A DNA stretch of 64,000 nt from an uncultured Gemmiger sp. (GTDB lineage Bacteria; Bacillota; Clostridia; Oscillospirales; Ruminococcaceae): assembly GCA_944388175.1 (NCBI GenBank), contig CALXHR010000001.1, positions 372,001 to 436,000 of the forward strand, read 5' to 3'. The position numbers and the translations under genes are program-made. Each line of letters starts with the position of its first letter. The stretch's first letter is position 1. Under the pieces are notes generated by a model. That model did not search any database, had not been told where the DNA came from, and saw nothing but the letters and a program-made list of their open reading frames with translations. Below, piece after piece: positions 23,951-31,531 of this stretch.

Positions 23951-25126
23951 TTACCCGCGCACTTCATCGTACACCCCGCAGCCCGCCGCACAGTAAGGCA
24001 CGCCCAGGCTCTGGCAGACGGTGTCGGCGATGGTGGCAAAGCTGTAGCGCGTGTGCAGGTTGACGCCGGGGCGGATCTCGCTGCCGTACAAGAGGTAGGG
24101 CACATACTCCCGCGTGTGGTCGGTCGTTTTGGTATAGCTGGGGTCGCAGCCGTGGTCGGCCGTGACCATCAGCACGTCGCCCGGACGCATCCTGGCCCGG
24201 AACGCCGGCAGCCAGTCGTTGAACTCGGCCGCGGCGGCCGCATACCCGGCCACATCGCGGCGGTGGCCGTAGAGCATGTCAAAGTCCACCAGGTTGACGA
24301 AGGCCAGGCCTTCAAAGTCGCGATCCGCCAGGTCCAGCGTGACGCGCAGTCCCTCGGTATTGCCGCTGGTGCGGAGGGTCTCCCCCACGCCTTTGCCGGC
24401 GAAAATATCGTGGATTTTGCCCACGCCGATCGTCGCTTTGCCGGCCGCCTGCAAGGCGTCCAGCATGGTATCGCGCGGCGGCACCAGGCTGAAATCATGC
24501 CGGCGGGAGGTGCGCTGGAAATTGGCGGCGCAGTCGCCCACGAACGGACGCGCGATGACGCGGCCGACGCCGTACTTGCCGGTGAGCAGTTCGCGCGCCT
24601 GGGCGCAGATTTCATAGAGTTTTTCCACCGGGACGATGGCTTCGTTGGCGGCGATCTGGAACACGCTGTCGGCCGAAGTGTAGACGATCAGCGCGCCGGT
24701 GCGGGCGTGTTCCTCGCCATAATCGCGGATGACCTCGGTGCCGGAATAAGGTTTGTTGCACAGCACTTTGTAGCCGGTTTTGGCCGTAAACGCGTCCAAC
24801 AGTTCCTGCGGGAACCCGTCCGGGAAGGTGGGCAGCGGCTCGGCGCTGAGCAGGCCGGCAATCTCCCAATGGCCGATGGTGGTATCCTTGCCGGCGCTGG
24901 CTTCGCGCAGGCGCGCAAAGCTGCCGATGGGCTGCGCCGCCGGCGTGCCGCAGTGCACACCGTCCAGGTTGAACAGGCCCAGCTCGGCCAGATGGTCGCC
25001 CTTGAAATTCGGGTGCGCCGCAATGGCGGCCAGCGTGTTGGTGCCGGCATCGCCAAACTGCGCGGCGTCCGGTTCCGCCCCGACGCCGAAGCTGTCCAGC
25101 ACGATCAAAAAGACACGTTTTGCCAT
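23951..25126 (-). CDS. deoB: Phosphopentomutase
   Basis: 391 residues, normal length. LIVLDSFGVGAEPDA (metal ligand Asp near the N-terminus), AGKDTTIGHWEIAG (phospho-threonine region) and VTADHGCDPSYTKTTDHTREYVPYL (second metal site) are intact alkaline-phosphatase-superfamily motifs. It interconverts ribose-1-phosphate or deoxyribose-1-phosphate with the 5-phosphates, and works with purine nucleoside phosphorylase (punA at 53 kb) in nucleoside salvage. Good AAGGAG site upstream of the ATG at 25126. Confidence 0.97.
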   Translation of the reverse strand: MAKRVFLIVLDSFGVGAEPDAAQFGDAGTNTLAAIAAHPNFKGDHLAELGLFNLDGVHCGTPAAQPIGSFARLREASAGKDTTIGHWEIAGLLSAEPLPTFPDGFPQELLDAFTAKTGYKVLCNKPYSGTEVIRDYGEEHARTGALIVYTSADSVFQIAANEAIVPVEKLYEICAQARELLTGKYGVGRVIARPFVGDCAANFQRTSRRHDFSLVPPRDTMLDALQAAGKATIGVGKIHDIFAGKGVGETLRTSGNTEGLRVTLDLADRDFEGLAFVNLVDFDMLYGHRRDVAGYAAAAAEFNDWLPAFRARMRPGDVLMVTADHGCDPSYTKTTDHTREYVPYLLYGSEIRPGVNLHTRYSFATIADTVCQSLGVPYCAAGCGVYDEVRG

Positions 25127-25179
25127 AATTGTATTCTCCTTGGCGAAATCGCCCTGCAAAAGTCGTATATGTATGTTTC

Positions 25180-25209
25180 ATTATACCCGAAACCGCGGCA
25201 AAAGTAAAA
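25180..25209 (-). promoter_or_regulatory. Candidate promoter of deoB
   Basis: Minus-strand TATAAT (25180-25185) with a weak TTTTAC 18 bases upstream. It is divergent from the pyk promoter. Confidence 0.5.
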
Positions 25210-25281
25210 TGGAATTGCATTTTTTGCGGCGCGCAGGGGCTCCGGGCGCGTAAAATGTGGGTAAAAGCCGCAAGAAAGGGC

Positions 25282-25311
25282 TTGTTTCCCCTTGTCGAAA
25301 TGTTGTATAAT
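25282..25311 (+). promoter_or_regulatory. Promoter of pyk-luxS
   Basis: TTGTTT (25282-25287) and TATAAT (25306-25311), 18-base spacer, about 40 bases upstream of the pyk start. Confidence 0.65.
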
Positions 25312-25352
25312 GGACGCAAACTTTGAGTTTAGTATCATGGAGGCATTTGTGT

Positions 25353-27098
25353 ATGCGTAAGACAAAGATCGTTTGTACGTTGGGTCCCTCGACCGACGAG
25401 CCCGGCATTTTGCGGCAGCTGCTGGAAAACGGCATGAATGTTGCACGGTTCAACTTCTCCCACGGGGACTATGCCGAGCACAAAGGCCGCCTGGACACCC
25501 TGCGCGCCCTGTGCGCCGAGCTGGACCTGCCCGTGCCGGCCATGCTGGACACCAAAGGCCCCGAGATCCGCCTGGGCACCTTTGTCAACGGCACCGAGAA
25601 CCTGACCGCCGGCCAGAAGTTCACGCTGACCACCCGCAAAGTGGAGGGTACCAACGAGATCAGTTCGGTCACATACAAAGATCTGCCCCATGACGTGGAA
25701 CCCGGCGGCCGCATTATGCTGGACGACGGTTTGATTGAACTGCGCATCGACCAGGTCACCGACACTGACATTGTGTGCACGGTGCAGAACGACGGCGTCA
25801 TCAAGACCAAAAAAGGCGTCAACGTGCCCGGCGTGCATCTTTCGATGCCGTACATGAGCCAGCGCGACCGCGACGATATCCTGTTTGGCATTGAGCAGGG
25901 CTTTGACCTGATTTCGGCCAGCTTTACGCGCAACGCGCAGGATATCATGGAGATTCGCCACCTGCTGGACGAGAATGACTGCTCGATGCGCATCATCGCC
26001 AAGATCGAGAACCGCGAGGGCATCGACAACATCGACGAGATTCTGACCGTGGCCGACGGCATCATGGTCGCCCGCGGCGACATGGGCGTCGAGATCGATT
26101 ACGCCGAGATTCCCGCCATCCAGAAACATCTGATCGACCGCGCGATGGGCGCAGGCAAAATCTGCATCACCGCCACGCAGATGCTGGACTCCATGATGAA
26201 CAACCCCCGCCCCACCCGTGCCGAGATCACCGACGTGGCCAACGCCATCTACGACGGCACCGGCGCGATCATGCTTTCGGGCGAGACGGCCGCCGGCAAA
26301 TACCCGGTGGAAGCGCTGAAAGCGATGGCCACCATTGCCGAGACGACGGAAGCCGACTCCAACTTTGAGAGCCTGGTCCACCATACCGCCAAGCCGGACA
26401 CCCACCTGACCATCAGCGCCGCCGTGGGCCACGCCGCCTGCACGACGGCCGCCGACATCGGCGCTTCGGCCATCATCTCGGCTTCCAAGAGCGGCGAGAC
26501 CGCCCGCCTGTTGAGCCGTTTCCGCCCCGACACGCAGATCATCGCCTGCGTGCTGGACGAGCGCACCCGCCGCCAGATGAACGTCTACCGCGGCATCACC
26601 CCGCTGCTGATGGGCTACGCCAACTCCACCGACGAGCTCATCAACATGTCGGTCGACGCGGCCGAGCAGGCCGGTCTGGTCCAGTCCGGCGACCTCGTCG
26701 TCGTGACGGCGGGCGTGCCGGTGGGCGTTTCGGGCACCACCAACATGATTAAGATTCACATGGTGGGCGACACGCTGCTGGCCGGCGTCGGCATTGGGCA
26801 GCACAACGCCAAGGGCGAGGTCTGCGTCTGCCGCAGCGCGCGCGAAGCCGCCGAAAAGCTCAAGCCCGGCCAGATCATGGTTGTGCCCTTTACCACCAAC
26901 GATATGCTGCCCTACATGCGCCAGGCCGCCGGCATCATTGCCGAGGAAGCCGGCACCAACAGCCATTCCGCCATTGTGGGGCTGACGCTGGACAAAGCGG
27001 TCATTGTGGGCGCCACGTTCGCCACCCGCACGCTGAAAGACGGCATGAAAATCTCGATGGACTGCGTGCGCGGCGTCGTGCAGGCCATGCCGGACTGA
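25353..27098 (+). CDS. pyk: Pyruvate kinase with C-terminal PEP-utiliser-like domain
   Basis: 581 residues, longer than the ~470 of minimal pyruvate kinases. The (beta/alpha)8 barrel has RFNFSHG, LDTKGPEIR, IAKIENREGIDNIDEI, MVARGDMGVEI and ATQMLDSMMNNPRPTRAEITDVANAI, which hold the ADP, metal and PEP sites. After the allosteric C domain, about 90 extra residues (EVCVCRSARE ... GTNSHSAIVGLTLDKAVIVGA) form the PEP-utilising-enzyme-like domain found in Bacillus and clostridial enzymes. It lacks the catalytic TxGGxxSHxA histidine context in full (here GTNSHSAI). ATG at 25353 with GGAGG nine bases upstream. luxS follows after ten bases. Confidence 0.97.
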   Translation: MRKTKIVCTLGPSTDEPGILRQLLENGMNVARFNFSHGDYAEHKGRLDTLRALCAELDLPVPAMLDTKGPEIRLGTFVNGTENLTAGQKFTLTTRKVEGTNEISSVTYKDLPHDVEPGGRIMLDDGLIELRIDQVTDTDIVCTVQNDGVIKTKKGVNVPGVHLSMPYMSQRDRDDILFGIEQGFDLISASFTRNAQDIMEIRHLLDENDCSMRIIAKIENREGIDNIDEILTVADGIMVARGDMGVEIDYAEIPAIQKHLIDRAMGAGKICITATQMLDSMMNNPRPTRAEITDVANAIYDGTGAIMLSGETAAGKYPVEALKAMATIAETTEADSNFESLVHHTAKPDTHLTISAAVGHAACTTAADIGASAIISASKSGETARLLSRFRPDTQIIACVLDERTRRQMNVYRGITPLLMGYANSTDELINMSVDAAEQAGLVQSGDLVVVTAGVPVGVSGTTNMIKIHMVGDTLLAGVGIGQHNAKGEVCVCRSAREAAEKLKPGQIMVVPFTTNDMLPYMRQAAGIIAEEAGTNSHSAIVGLTLDKAVIVGATFATRTLKDGMKISMDCVRGVVQAMPD

Positions 27099-27108
27099 GG
27101 GCCCCGCC

Positions 27109-27570
27109 ATGGAACGCATCGCCAGTTTTTGCGTCGACCACACAACGCTGCGGCCGGGGATGTATCTTTCGCGCCAGGACGGCCCGGACGGCGCCATCCG
27201 CACCTGGGATATCCGCATGAAGCGCCCCAACCAGGGGCAGTACCTCTCCCCCGCTGCGGCGCACACGCTGGAGCACCTGTTTGCCACCTACGCGCGCAAC
27301 AGCCGCTATGCAAAAGGCGTCGTCTATGTCGGCCCTATGGGCTGCCTGACCGGGTTTTACCTGCTGACCACCGGCCTGACTGACGCCGAAGCGCTGGACC
27401 TGGTGCGCAGCGCCTTTGTCTGGATGGCCGAATATGACGGCGAGATCCCCGGCGCGTCCGCGGCCGAGTGCGGCAACTATCGCATGATGGACCCCGCCGC
27501 CGCCCGCCAGGAAGCTGCCGCCATGCTGCCGGTGCTGCAGGCGCTGGACGCCGACCACCTGCGGTATTGA
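27109..27570 (+). CDS. luxS: S-ribosylhomocysteine lyase LuxS
   Basis: 153 residues. Zinc ligands HTLEH (H52, H56 with catalytic E55) and C121 in AAECGNY are present, as is the catalytic cysteine in GPMGCLTGFY (C79). The enzyme splits S-ribosylhomocysteine to homocysteine and DPD, the precursor of autoinducer 2, within the activated methyl cycle fed by metK. It sits only ten bases after pyk, apparently in the same transcript, which is not the usual methyl-cycle context. A strong terminator follows. Confidence 0.97.
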   Translation: MERIASFCVDHTTLRPGMYLSRQDGPDGAIRTWDIRMKRPNQGQYLSPAAAHTLEHLFATYARNSRYAKGVVYVGPMGCLTGFYLLTTGLTDAEALDLVRSAFVWMAEYDGEIPGASAAECGNYRMMDPAAARQEAAAMLPVLQALDADHLRY

Positions 27571-27590
27571 CATTTTAAAACCACACAGTT

Positions 27591-27623
27591 GCCCCGGGCT
27601 GCCCATGGCAGCCCGGGGCTTTT
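27591..27623 (+). terminator. Terminator of pyk-luxS
   Basis: Perfect 13-base arms (27591-27603, 27607-27619) and a TTTT tail. Confidence 0.88.
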
Positions 27624-27631
27624 GGATGCAC

Positions 27632-27670
27632 AAAGCCGCCCCACAGGCATGGGATTGCCTGCGGGGCGGC
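27632..27670 (-). terminator. Terminator of pta
   Basis: Long stem (27635-27649 with 27655-27670) that on the minus strand is followed by TTTG; it lies 33 bases after the pta stop. Confidence 0.7.
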
Positions 27671-27702
27671 GCGGGTTTATGTAGAGAGCAAAAAGGTTAT
27701 GC

Positions 27703-28668
27703 TTAGATCAGCGCGGCGGTAATCAGCGCCATCTTGTAGACTTCCTCGGCGTTGCAGCCGCGGGACAGGTCGTTGATGGGCGCGTTAAGACCCTGCAGGA
27801 TGGGGCCGTACGCCTCAAACCCGCCCAGGCGCTGCGCGATCTTGTAGCCGATGTTGCCGGCGTTGATATCGGGGAAGATGAAGGTGTTGGCGTAGCCCGC
27901 CACCGGGGAACCCGGCGCTTTGAGCTGGCCGACTTCCGGCGCGACGGCGGCGTCAAACTGCAGTTCGCCGTCCACTTTCAGTTCGGGGTGGCCGGCCTGC
28001 ACGCGGGCCGTGGCGTTGCGCATTTTGTCGACGCTGTCGCCCTTGCCGGAGCCTTTGCTGGAGTAGGACAGCAGCGCCACGCGCGGGTCGATGCCGAAGA
28101 TCGCGGCCGTGCGCGCGGTCTCGACCGTGCACTCGACGACTTCGTCCTCACTGGGATCAATATTGATGGCGCAGTCGCCCATGGCCAGGCTCTCGTCGCC
28201 GCGCATCAGGATAAAGCAGGAACTGACCGACTGGATGCCGGGCTTGCACTTGATGAGCTGCAGCGCCGGACGCACGGTGTCGGCCGTGGAATAGGTCGCG
28301 CCGCCCAGCAGGCAGTCGGCCTTGCCCATTTTGACGAGCATCGTGCCGAAATAGTTGGACTTGGCCAGCGCCGCGCGGCACTGTTCCTCGGTCATTTTGC
28401 CTTTGCGCAGTTCCACCATCTTGGCGACCATCTCGTCAAAGCCCTCATAGGCGGCGGGGTCCAGAATCTCGGCGCCGGTGATATCGAAACCGCCGTCGGC
28501 TGCCGCTTTCTGCACGGCGTCGGGCGCGCCCAGCAGAATCACGCGCAGCGTCTTGCCCGCCAGCAGGCGGCTGGCGGCCGACAGGATGCGCGCGTCGGTG
28601 CCCTCGGTAAAGACGATGGACTTGGCCTCGCCCCGCAGCTTTTCTTCAAACGTTTCAAAGATGGACAT
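27703..28668 (-). CDS. pta: Phosphate acetyltransferase
   Basis: 321 residues, the short single-domain form of Gram-positives. Conserved segments include VFTEGTDARIL, LLGGATYSTADTVRPALQLI, SYSSKGSGKGDSVDKMRNA, VDGELQFDAAV and NTFIFPDINAGNIGYKIAQRL. It converts acetyl-CoA and phosphate to acetyl phosphate, the first step of acetate formation and substrate-level ATP. The usual partner ackA is not adjacent. Start at 28668 with GGGAGG nine bases upstream. Confidence 0.96.
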   Translation of the reverse strand: MSIFETFEEKLRGEAKSIVFTEGTDARILSAASRLLAGKTLRVILLGAPDAVQKAAADGGFDITGAEILDPAAYEGFDEMVAKMVELRKGKMTEEQCRAALAKSNYFGTMLVKMGKADCLLGGATYSTADTVRPALQLIKCKPGIQSVSSCFILMRGDESLAMGDCAINIDPSEDEVVECTVETARTAAIFGIDPRVALLSYSSKGSGKGDSVDKMRNATARVQAGHPELKVDGELQFDAAVAPEVGQLKAPGSPVAGYANTFIFPDINAGNIGYKIAQRLGGFEAYGPILQGLNAPINDLSRGCNAEEVYKMALITAALI

Positions 28669-28729
28669 AGGAAACGACCTCCCCTGTTTTGTACGCGGCA
28701 TTGCCTTTGGCAATACGTTCTTTGCCTAC

Positions 28730-28758
28730 ATTATAGCATCGAATTTTGGCTTTTGCAA
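28730..28758 (-). promoter_or_regulatory. Promoter of pta
   Basis: Minus-strand TTGCAA and TATAAT, 17 bases apart. The leader holds a small hairpin ATTGCC/GGCAAT near 28700-28714. Confidence 0.8.
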
Positions 28759-28878
28759 AGGCGTTGCACACACAACGGCCCGATTGCGCAATAAATATGC
28801 GAAATATGCGAAACCGGGCCAAAAAGCAAGATACATCGCAAAGTTAATAAAATGGCAAGCCCCGCTTGCGAAGTTTTG

Positions 28879-29109
28879 TCACTTCTGCCGTGGCGGCTCG
28901 TAGCCGTAGGCACGGTAAAAAGCGGCGAGGTCTGCCGGGCTGCGCACGACCACCGCCTGCAGCAGTTTGCCGGTCTGTGCGTCAAGAAAACCGACGAGCG
29001 TCTCGCCGGTGCAGACGCTGCTCTGCGTTGCGATATCGCGCGCACCAAAACCGGGCGGCGGCGTCAACACCGCGCCCGCCTTATGCTTTTTAAAACGGTC
29101 AAACCACAT
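28879..29109 (-). CDS. Small hypothetical protein
   Basis: 76 residues, basic N-terminus (MWFDRFKKHKAG), then a region ending in SPADLAAFYRAYGYEPPRQK. I recognise no family. Its start overlaps the end of the DUF1294 gene by 11 bases and has a GCGGGGG site, so the two are coupled. The central segment TLVGFLDAQTGKLLQAVVVRSPADLAAFY reads like a small alpha/beta domain. No membrane segment or signal is visible. Confidence 0.6.
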   Translation of the reverse strand: MWFDRFKKHKAGAVLTPPPGFGARDIATQSSVCTGETLVGFLDAQTGKLLQAVVVRSPADLAAFYRAYGYEPPRQK

Positions 29110-29371
29110 AGCCCCCGCCCCACCATGCCGCCAGCAGCAGCTGGATTGCCAGAATCAACGGCATGCCGACGACGAAATACCAGTGTTTGGTCTTATGGCG
29201 GCAGGCATACATGCCCGCCCAGGCGCCCAAACTGCCGCCCAGTAGCGCCACGCCGAACAGCGTGCGTTCCGGCACGCGGCGGCTGTGCGTCTGCGCCAAA
29301 AACTTATCCAGCGCCATCAGCGCAAAACCCGCCAGGTTGGCGGCGATGAGATACAAACTGAACCCTTCCAT
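29099..29371 (-). CDS. DUF1294 family small membrane protein
   Basis: 90 residues with three membrane segments. The conserved DUF1294 pattern is visible: NLAGFALMALDKFLAQTHSRRVPERTLFGVALLGGSLGAWAGMYACRHKTKHWYFVVGMPL. Function is unknown. The ATG at 29371 sits only six bases after a TATAAT box, so the transcript should begin at or next to the start codon (leaderless). Longer starts would lie upstream of the promoter and are not supported. Confidence 0.8.
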   Translation of the reverse strand: MEGFSLYLIAANLAGFALMALDKFLAQTHSRRVPERTLFGVALLGGSLGAWAGMYACRHKTKHWYFVVGMPLILAIQLLLAAWWGGGYVV

Positions 29372-29377
29372 GATTGT

Positions 29378-29407
29378 ATTATACTGCAAAAGGGGCGGCA
29401 CTGTCCA
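29378..29407 (-). promoter_or_regulatory. Promoter immediately upstream of the DUF1294 start codon
   Basis: Minus-strand TGGACA and TATAAT with an 18-base spacer; the A of the ATG is the seventh base after the -10 box. Confidence 0.65.
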
Positions 29408-29485
29408 GTGCTTCCCCTGCGCTGCGCGTTAGGCGGCCCGGCGGCAAAAGGCGCAGTCGTGTTTTTCGTGGCAAAGGCGCAGTAC

Positions 29486-29526
29486 AAAAAAGAAAAGACG
29501 TCGGACGAAACGTCCAACGTCTTTTC
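29486..29526 (-). terminator. Terminator of tRNA-Leu
   Basis: Stem formed by AAAAGACGT...CGGACG and CGTCC...ACGTCTTTT around GAAAC, with T-rich flanks on both strands; it lies just downstream of the tRNA 3' end. Confidence 0.8.
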
Positions 29527-29528
29527 TT

Positions 29529-29615
29529 TGGTGCGGATGAAGGGATTTGAACCCACACTCTTTTAAGGGAACTAGAACCTGAATCTAGCGCGTCTGCCAG
29601 TTCCGCCACATCCGC
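29529..29615 (-). tRNA. tRNA-Leu (anticodon CAG)
   Basis: On the minus strand a seven-base acceptor stem GCGGATG/CATCCGC, a long variable arm, T-arm GGGTTCAAATCCC and an encoded CCA end are all present. The anticodon loop reads TTCAGGT, giving CAG, which decodes CUG leucine codons. That codon dominates in these GC-rich genes. Confidence 0.95.
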
Positions 29616-29653
29616 ATATTTTCTGCCGGCCGGTAACCCGGGCGACGTGTATT

Positions 29654-29682
29654 ATTATAGCCAGCACAGGGCAAAATGTCAA
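29654..29682 (-). promoter_or_regulatory. Promoter of tRNA-Leu
   Basis: Perfect TTGACA and TATAAT on the minus strand with a 17-base spacer. Confidence 0.88.
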
Positions 29683-29782
29683 GCACTTTTTTGGATTTTT
29701 TTCAATTTTTGCGCCGCATTTTCTTTGCGTGCCACAAAAGCGCGTCCCATCGATTTTTATCAAAAACACGGCGCATGGACGC

Positions 29783-29810
29783 TTGCTTTCCCGCTGGGAT
29801 TTGCTATAAT
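29783..29810 (+). promoter_or_regulatory. Promoter of the DUF975 gene
   Basis: TTGCTT (29783-29788) and TATAAT (29805-29810), 16-base spacer, with a TG extension before the -10 box. Confidence 0.7.
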
Positions 29811-29842
29811 GTACGTAAAAACCACCCGGGAGGTAGAACATT

Positions 29843-30607
29843 ATGTGGACATGTGGAATGCTGAAGGCGAATGCCCGCCAGGCCCTGCAGGGGCGGTACT
29901 GGCGGTCGTTCTGGGTCACGCTGGTCCTGGGGCTGCTGGGCGGCGGGGCCACCGGCATCAACCTCAATTACAATATCAACAACCTGGGCAGTTCCCCGGA
30001 ACAGGCTGCCGAGCAGTTCTATGATATGCCCTCGCTCGCTTTGCCGCTGCTGCTTGTTCTGCTCTCCGCCGCGTTTGTCGGGGTGGTGCTGGGGGTCCTG
30101 TGGAACGTGTTTTTGTCGTCGCCGCTGCGCGTGGGCGCCTGCCGCTATTTTATGGAGAGCCGGCAGAGCGCTTCGCCGTTCAGCACGCTGTTCAGCGTGT
30201 TCCGGACGCCGTACCTCAACGTCGTCAAGGTCCAGTTTTTGACCGGGCTCAAGATCGGTGTCGGCTACCTTTTGTTTGTGATCCCCGGCATTTACTGGAC
30301 GTACTGCTACGCGCTGGTGCCCTACCTGCTGGCCGAGAACCCCTACCTGACGACCACCCGCGCCATGGAGCTGAGCAAACAGATGATGTACGGCGAAAAG
30401 CTCCACTATTTTGTGTTGGAACTTTCCTTTATCGGCTGGTATCTGCTGTGTATGCTGACGCTGGGCATCGGGTTGTTTTTCCTGAACCCGTACACCCAGG
30501 CCACCTTTGCCGAGTTCTACGCTGCCATGCGTGCCAAAGCCCTGGCCCAGGGCCTTGCCACCACCGATGAACTGGGCGGCTTTGTGACCCACGACGCCAA
30601 CCCCTGA
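29843..30607 (+). CDS. DUF975 family integral membrane protein
   Basis: 254 residues with five or six membrane segments. It starts with the typical DUF975 amphipathic opening (LKANARQALQGRYWRSFWVTLV) and has the conserved IPGIYWTYCYALVPYLLAENP and TRAMELSKQMMYGEK segments that recur in the family. Function is not known; homologues are common in gut clostridia and lactobacilli. It stands alone behind its own promoter with a GGGAGGT ribosome-binding site. Confidence 0.85.
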   Translation: MWTCGMLKANARQALQGRYWRSFWVTLVLGLLGGGATGINLNYNINNLGSSPEQAAEQFYDMPSLALPLLLVLLSAAFVGVVLGVLWNVFLSSPLRVGACRYFMESRQSASPFSTLFSVFRTPYLNVVKVQFLTGLKIGVGYLLFVIPGIYWTYCYALVPYLLAENPYLTTTRAMELSKQMMYGEKLHYFVLELSFIGWYLLCMLTLGIGLFFLNPYTQATFAEFYAAMRAKALAQGLATTDELGGFVTHDANP

Positions 30608-30666
30608 AAGGGGCGCGTCCCGGTGCGCCTACCCGCCAAAATACCGGAAATTTTGTGTGTTTTGGC

Positions 30667-30695
30667 TTGACAAGCGCCGCACGAATTGCTATAAT
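30667..30695 (+). promoter_or_regulatory. Promoter of tRNA-Ser
   Basis: Consensus TTGACA (30667-30672) and TATAAT (30690-30695) with a 17-base spacer, 26 bases ahead of the tRNA. Confidence 0.9.
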
Positions 30696-30721
30696 AACCC
30701 TTGCAGCCTGACGGCTGCTTT

Positions 30722-30813
30722 GGAAAGATGGCTGAGCTGGTCTAAGGCGCACGACTGGAAATCGTGTAGGGCCCCTAAAGCCCTCGAGGGTTCGAATCCC
30801 TCTCTTTCCGCCA
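30722..30813 (+). tRNA. tRNA-Ser (anticodon GGA)
   Basis: Acceptor stem GGAAAGA/TCTTTCC, D-arm, anticodon loop CTGGAAA (anticodon GGA), class II variable arm, T-arm GAGGGTTCGAATCCCTC and an encoded CCA at 30811-30813. Confidence 0.95.
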
Positions 30814-30817
30814 TATA

Positions 30818-30864
30818 AAAAACCGCATTGCAACGCTAAAACGCCGTTGCAATGCGGTTTTTTG
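30818..30864 (+). terminator. Terminator of tRNA-Ser
   Basis: Sixteen-base arms (30820-30835 and 30845-30860) and a TTTTTT tail. Confidence 0.88.
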
Positions 30865-30870
30865 TTTATG

Positions 30871-30900
30871 CGATACTGCCAGATACTGTCAAATACTGTA
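30871..30900. repeat. Three tandem decamers around ATACTG
   Basis: ATACTG occurs at 30873, 30883 and 30893, exactly ten bases apart, in decamers CGATACTGCC, AGATACTGTC and AAATACTGTA. They lie directly after the tRNA-Ser terminator. One copy per helical turn would suit a protein binding site or the arm site of a recombinase. Confidence 0.55.
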
Positions 30901-30937
30901 GGTTAATGGGTCGTAAAAAGGTCACAATTTAGGGACA

Positions 30938-30964
30938 GTTTGCAGCGCTTTTGGCGTTGCAAAC
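30938..30964. repeat. Hairpin ahead of the palindrome array
   Basis: GTTTGCAGCGC and GCGTTGCAAAC form an 11-base stem with one wobble around TTTTG. No T-tract follows, so it is not a clear terminator. Confidence 0.5.
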
Positions 30965-30969
30965 TACCA

Positions 30970-31394
30970 CAATTTTGTACAAACCCCTATGGTGCAAAAC
31001 AGACGTCGGGCTGAATTGGGAACGAACGCAGAGGGCATGCTGCCCTTGCGGCGGGGTCAAGACCCCGCCCTACAATGTAAGAGAAAGGCCATATGAACCT
31101 GCCAGCAAGCGGCGCGGCACCGTTTTGCGGGCGGCATATATGCCGCCCCTACGCATAGACCGAACGCGACCGCAACCAAAAAAACGACATCATAGAACAA
31201 ACGGGTACGGGCCGCATACATGCGGCCCCTACAGACCGAGAGAAACACCATACAAACCATACATGGGCAGCCGCGGCGCGTCGCCGTACGGCGGGGTCAA
31301 GACCCCGCCCTACAGAGCAAGGCAGACGTTGGGCCAAACCGGAGGAGCGAGCGGCGACGGGCAGGGCGTGGGCGGCCTATATGCCGCCCTACAA
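30970..31394. repeat. Array of palindromes with ~80-bp period, each followed by CCCTA(C)
   Basis: Five strong palindromes start at 31050, 31129, 31209, 31290 and 31370, so the period is 79, 80, 81 and 80. Each is followed at once by CCTAC (CCCTAC in most). Units 1 and 4 share GGCGGGGTCAAGACCCCGCC; units 2, 3 and 5 are GGGCGGC/GGGCCGC-ATA-type. A weaker sixth head (TTTTGTACAAA then CCCCTA) lies at about 30973. Spacers are also related: that after the 30973 head matches that after 31290, those after 31050 and 31209 match, and those after 31129 and 31370 match. No open frame spans it. Confidence 0.75.
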
Positions 31395-31480
31395 ATAAAA
31401 CAACCGCGTACACGAACCCAAAAACGTTGCCATATGCAGCGTAGCAAAAACACGGTATACCGTTTTGCGCACCAACAGTA

Positions 31481-31508
31481 CAGCCCCCGGGCGTTTGCCC
31501 GGGGGCTG
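31481..31508 (-). terminator. Hairpin downstream of rnr
   Basis: Perfect 12-base arms (31481-31492, 31497-31508) with a 4-base loop, 23 bases after the rnr stop. No clear T-tract follows on the minus strand, so efficiency is uncertain. Confidence 0.5.
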
Positions 31509-31531
31509 CGTGGCATTGCGGTAAAAAACGG

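Noticed and set aside
25291-25300. TTGTCGAA, a possible Spo0A box in the pyk promoter
   Set aside because: A heptamer match is expected several times by chance in 64 kb on two strands, and the only Spo0A-like protein in view has lost its recognition residues.
31050-31394. Possible CRISPR array
   Set aside because: Repeats are palindromes of two different kinds, spacers are ~55 bases and resemble one another, and there are no cas genes. Spacers in a CRISPR should be unique.
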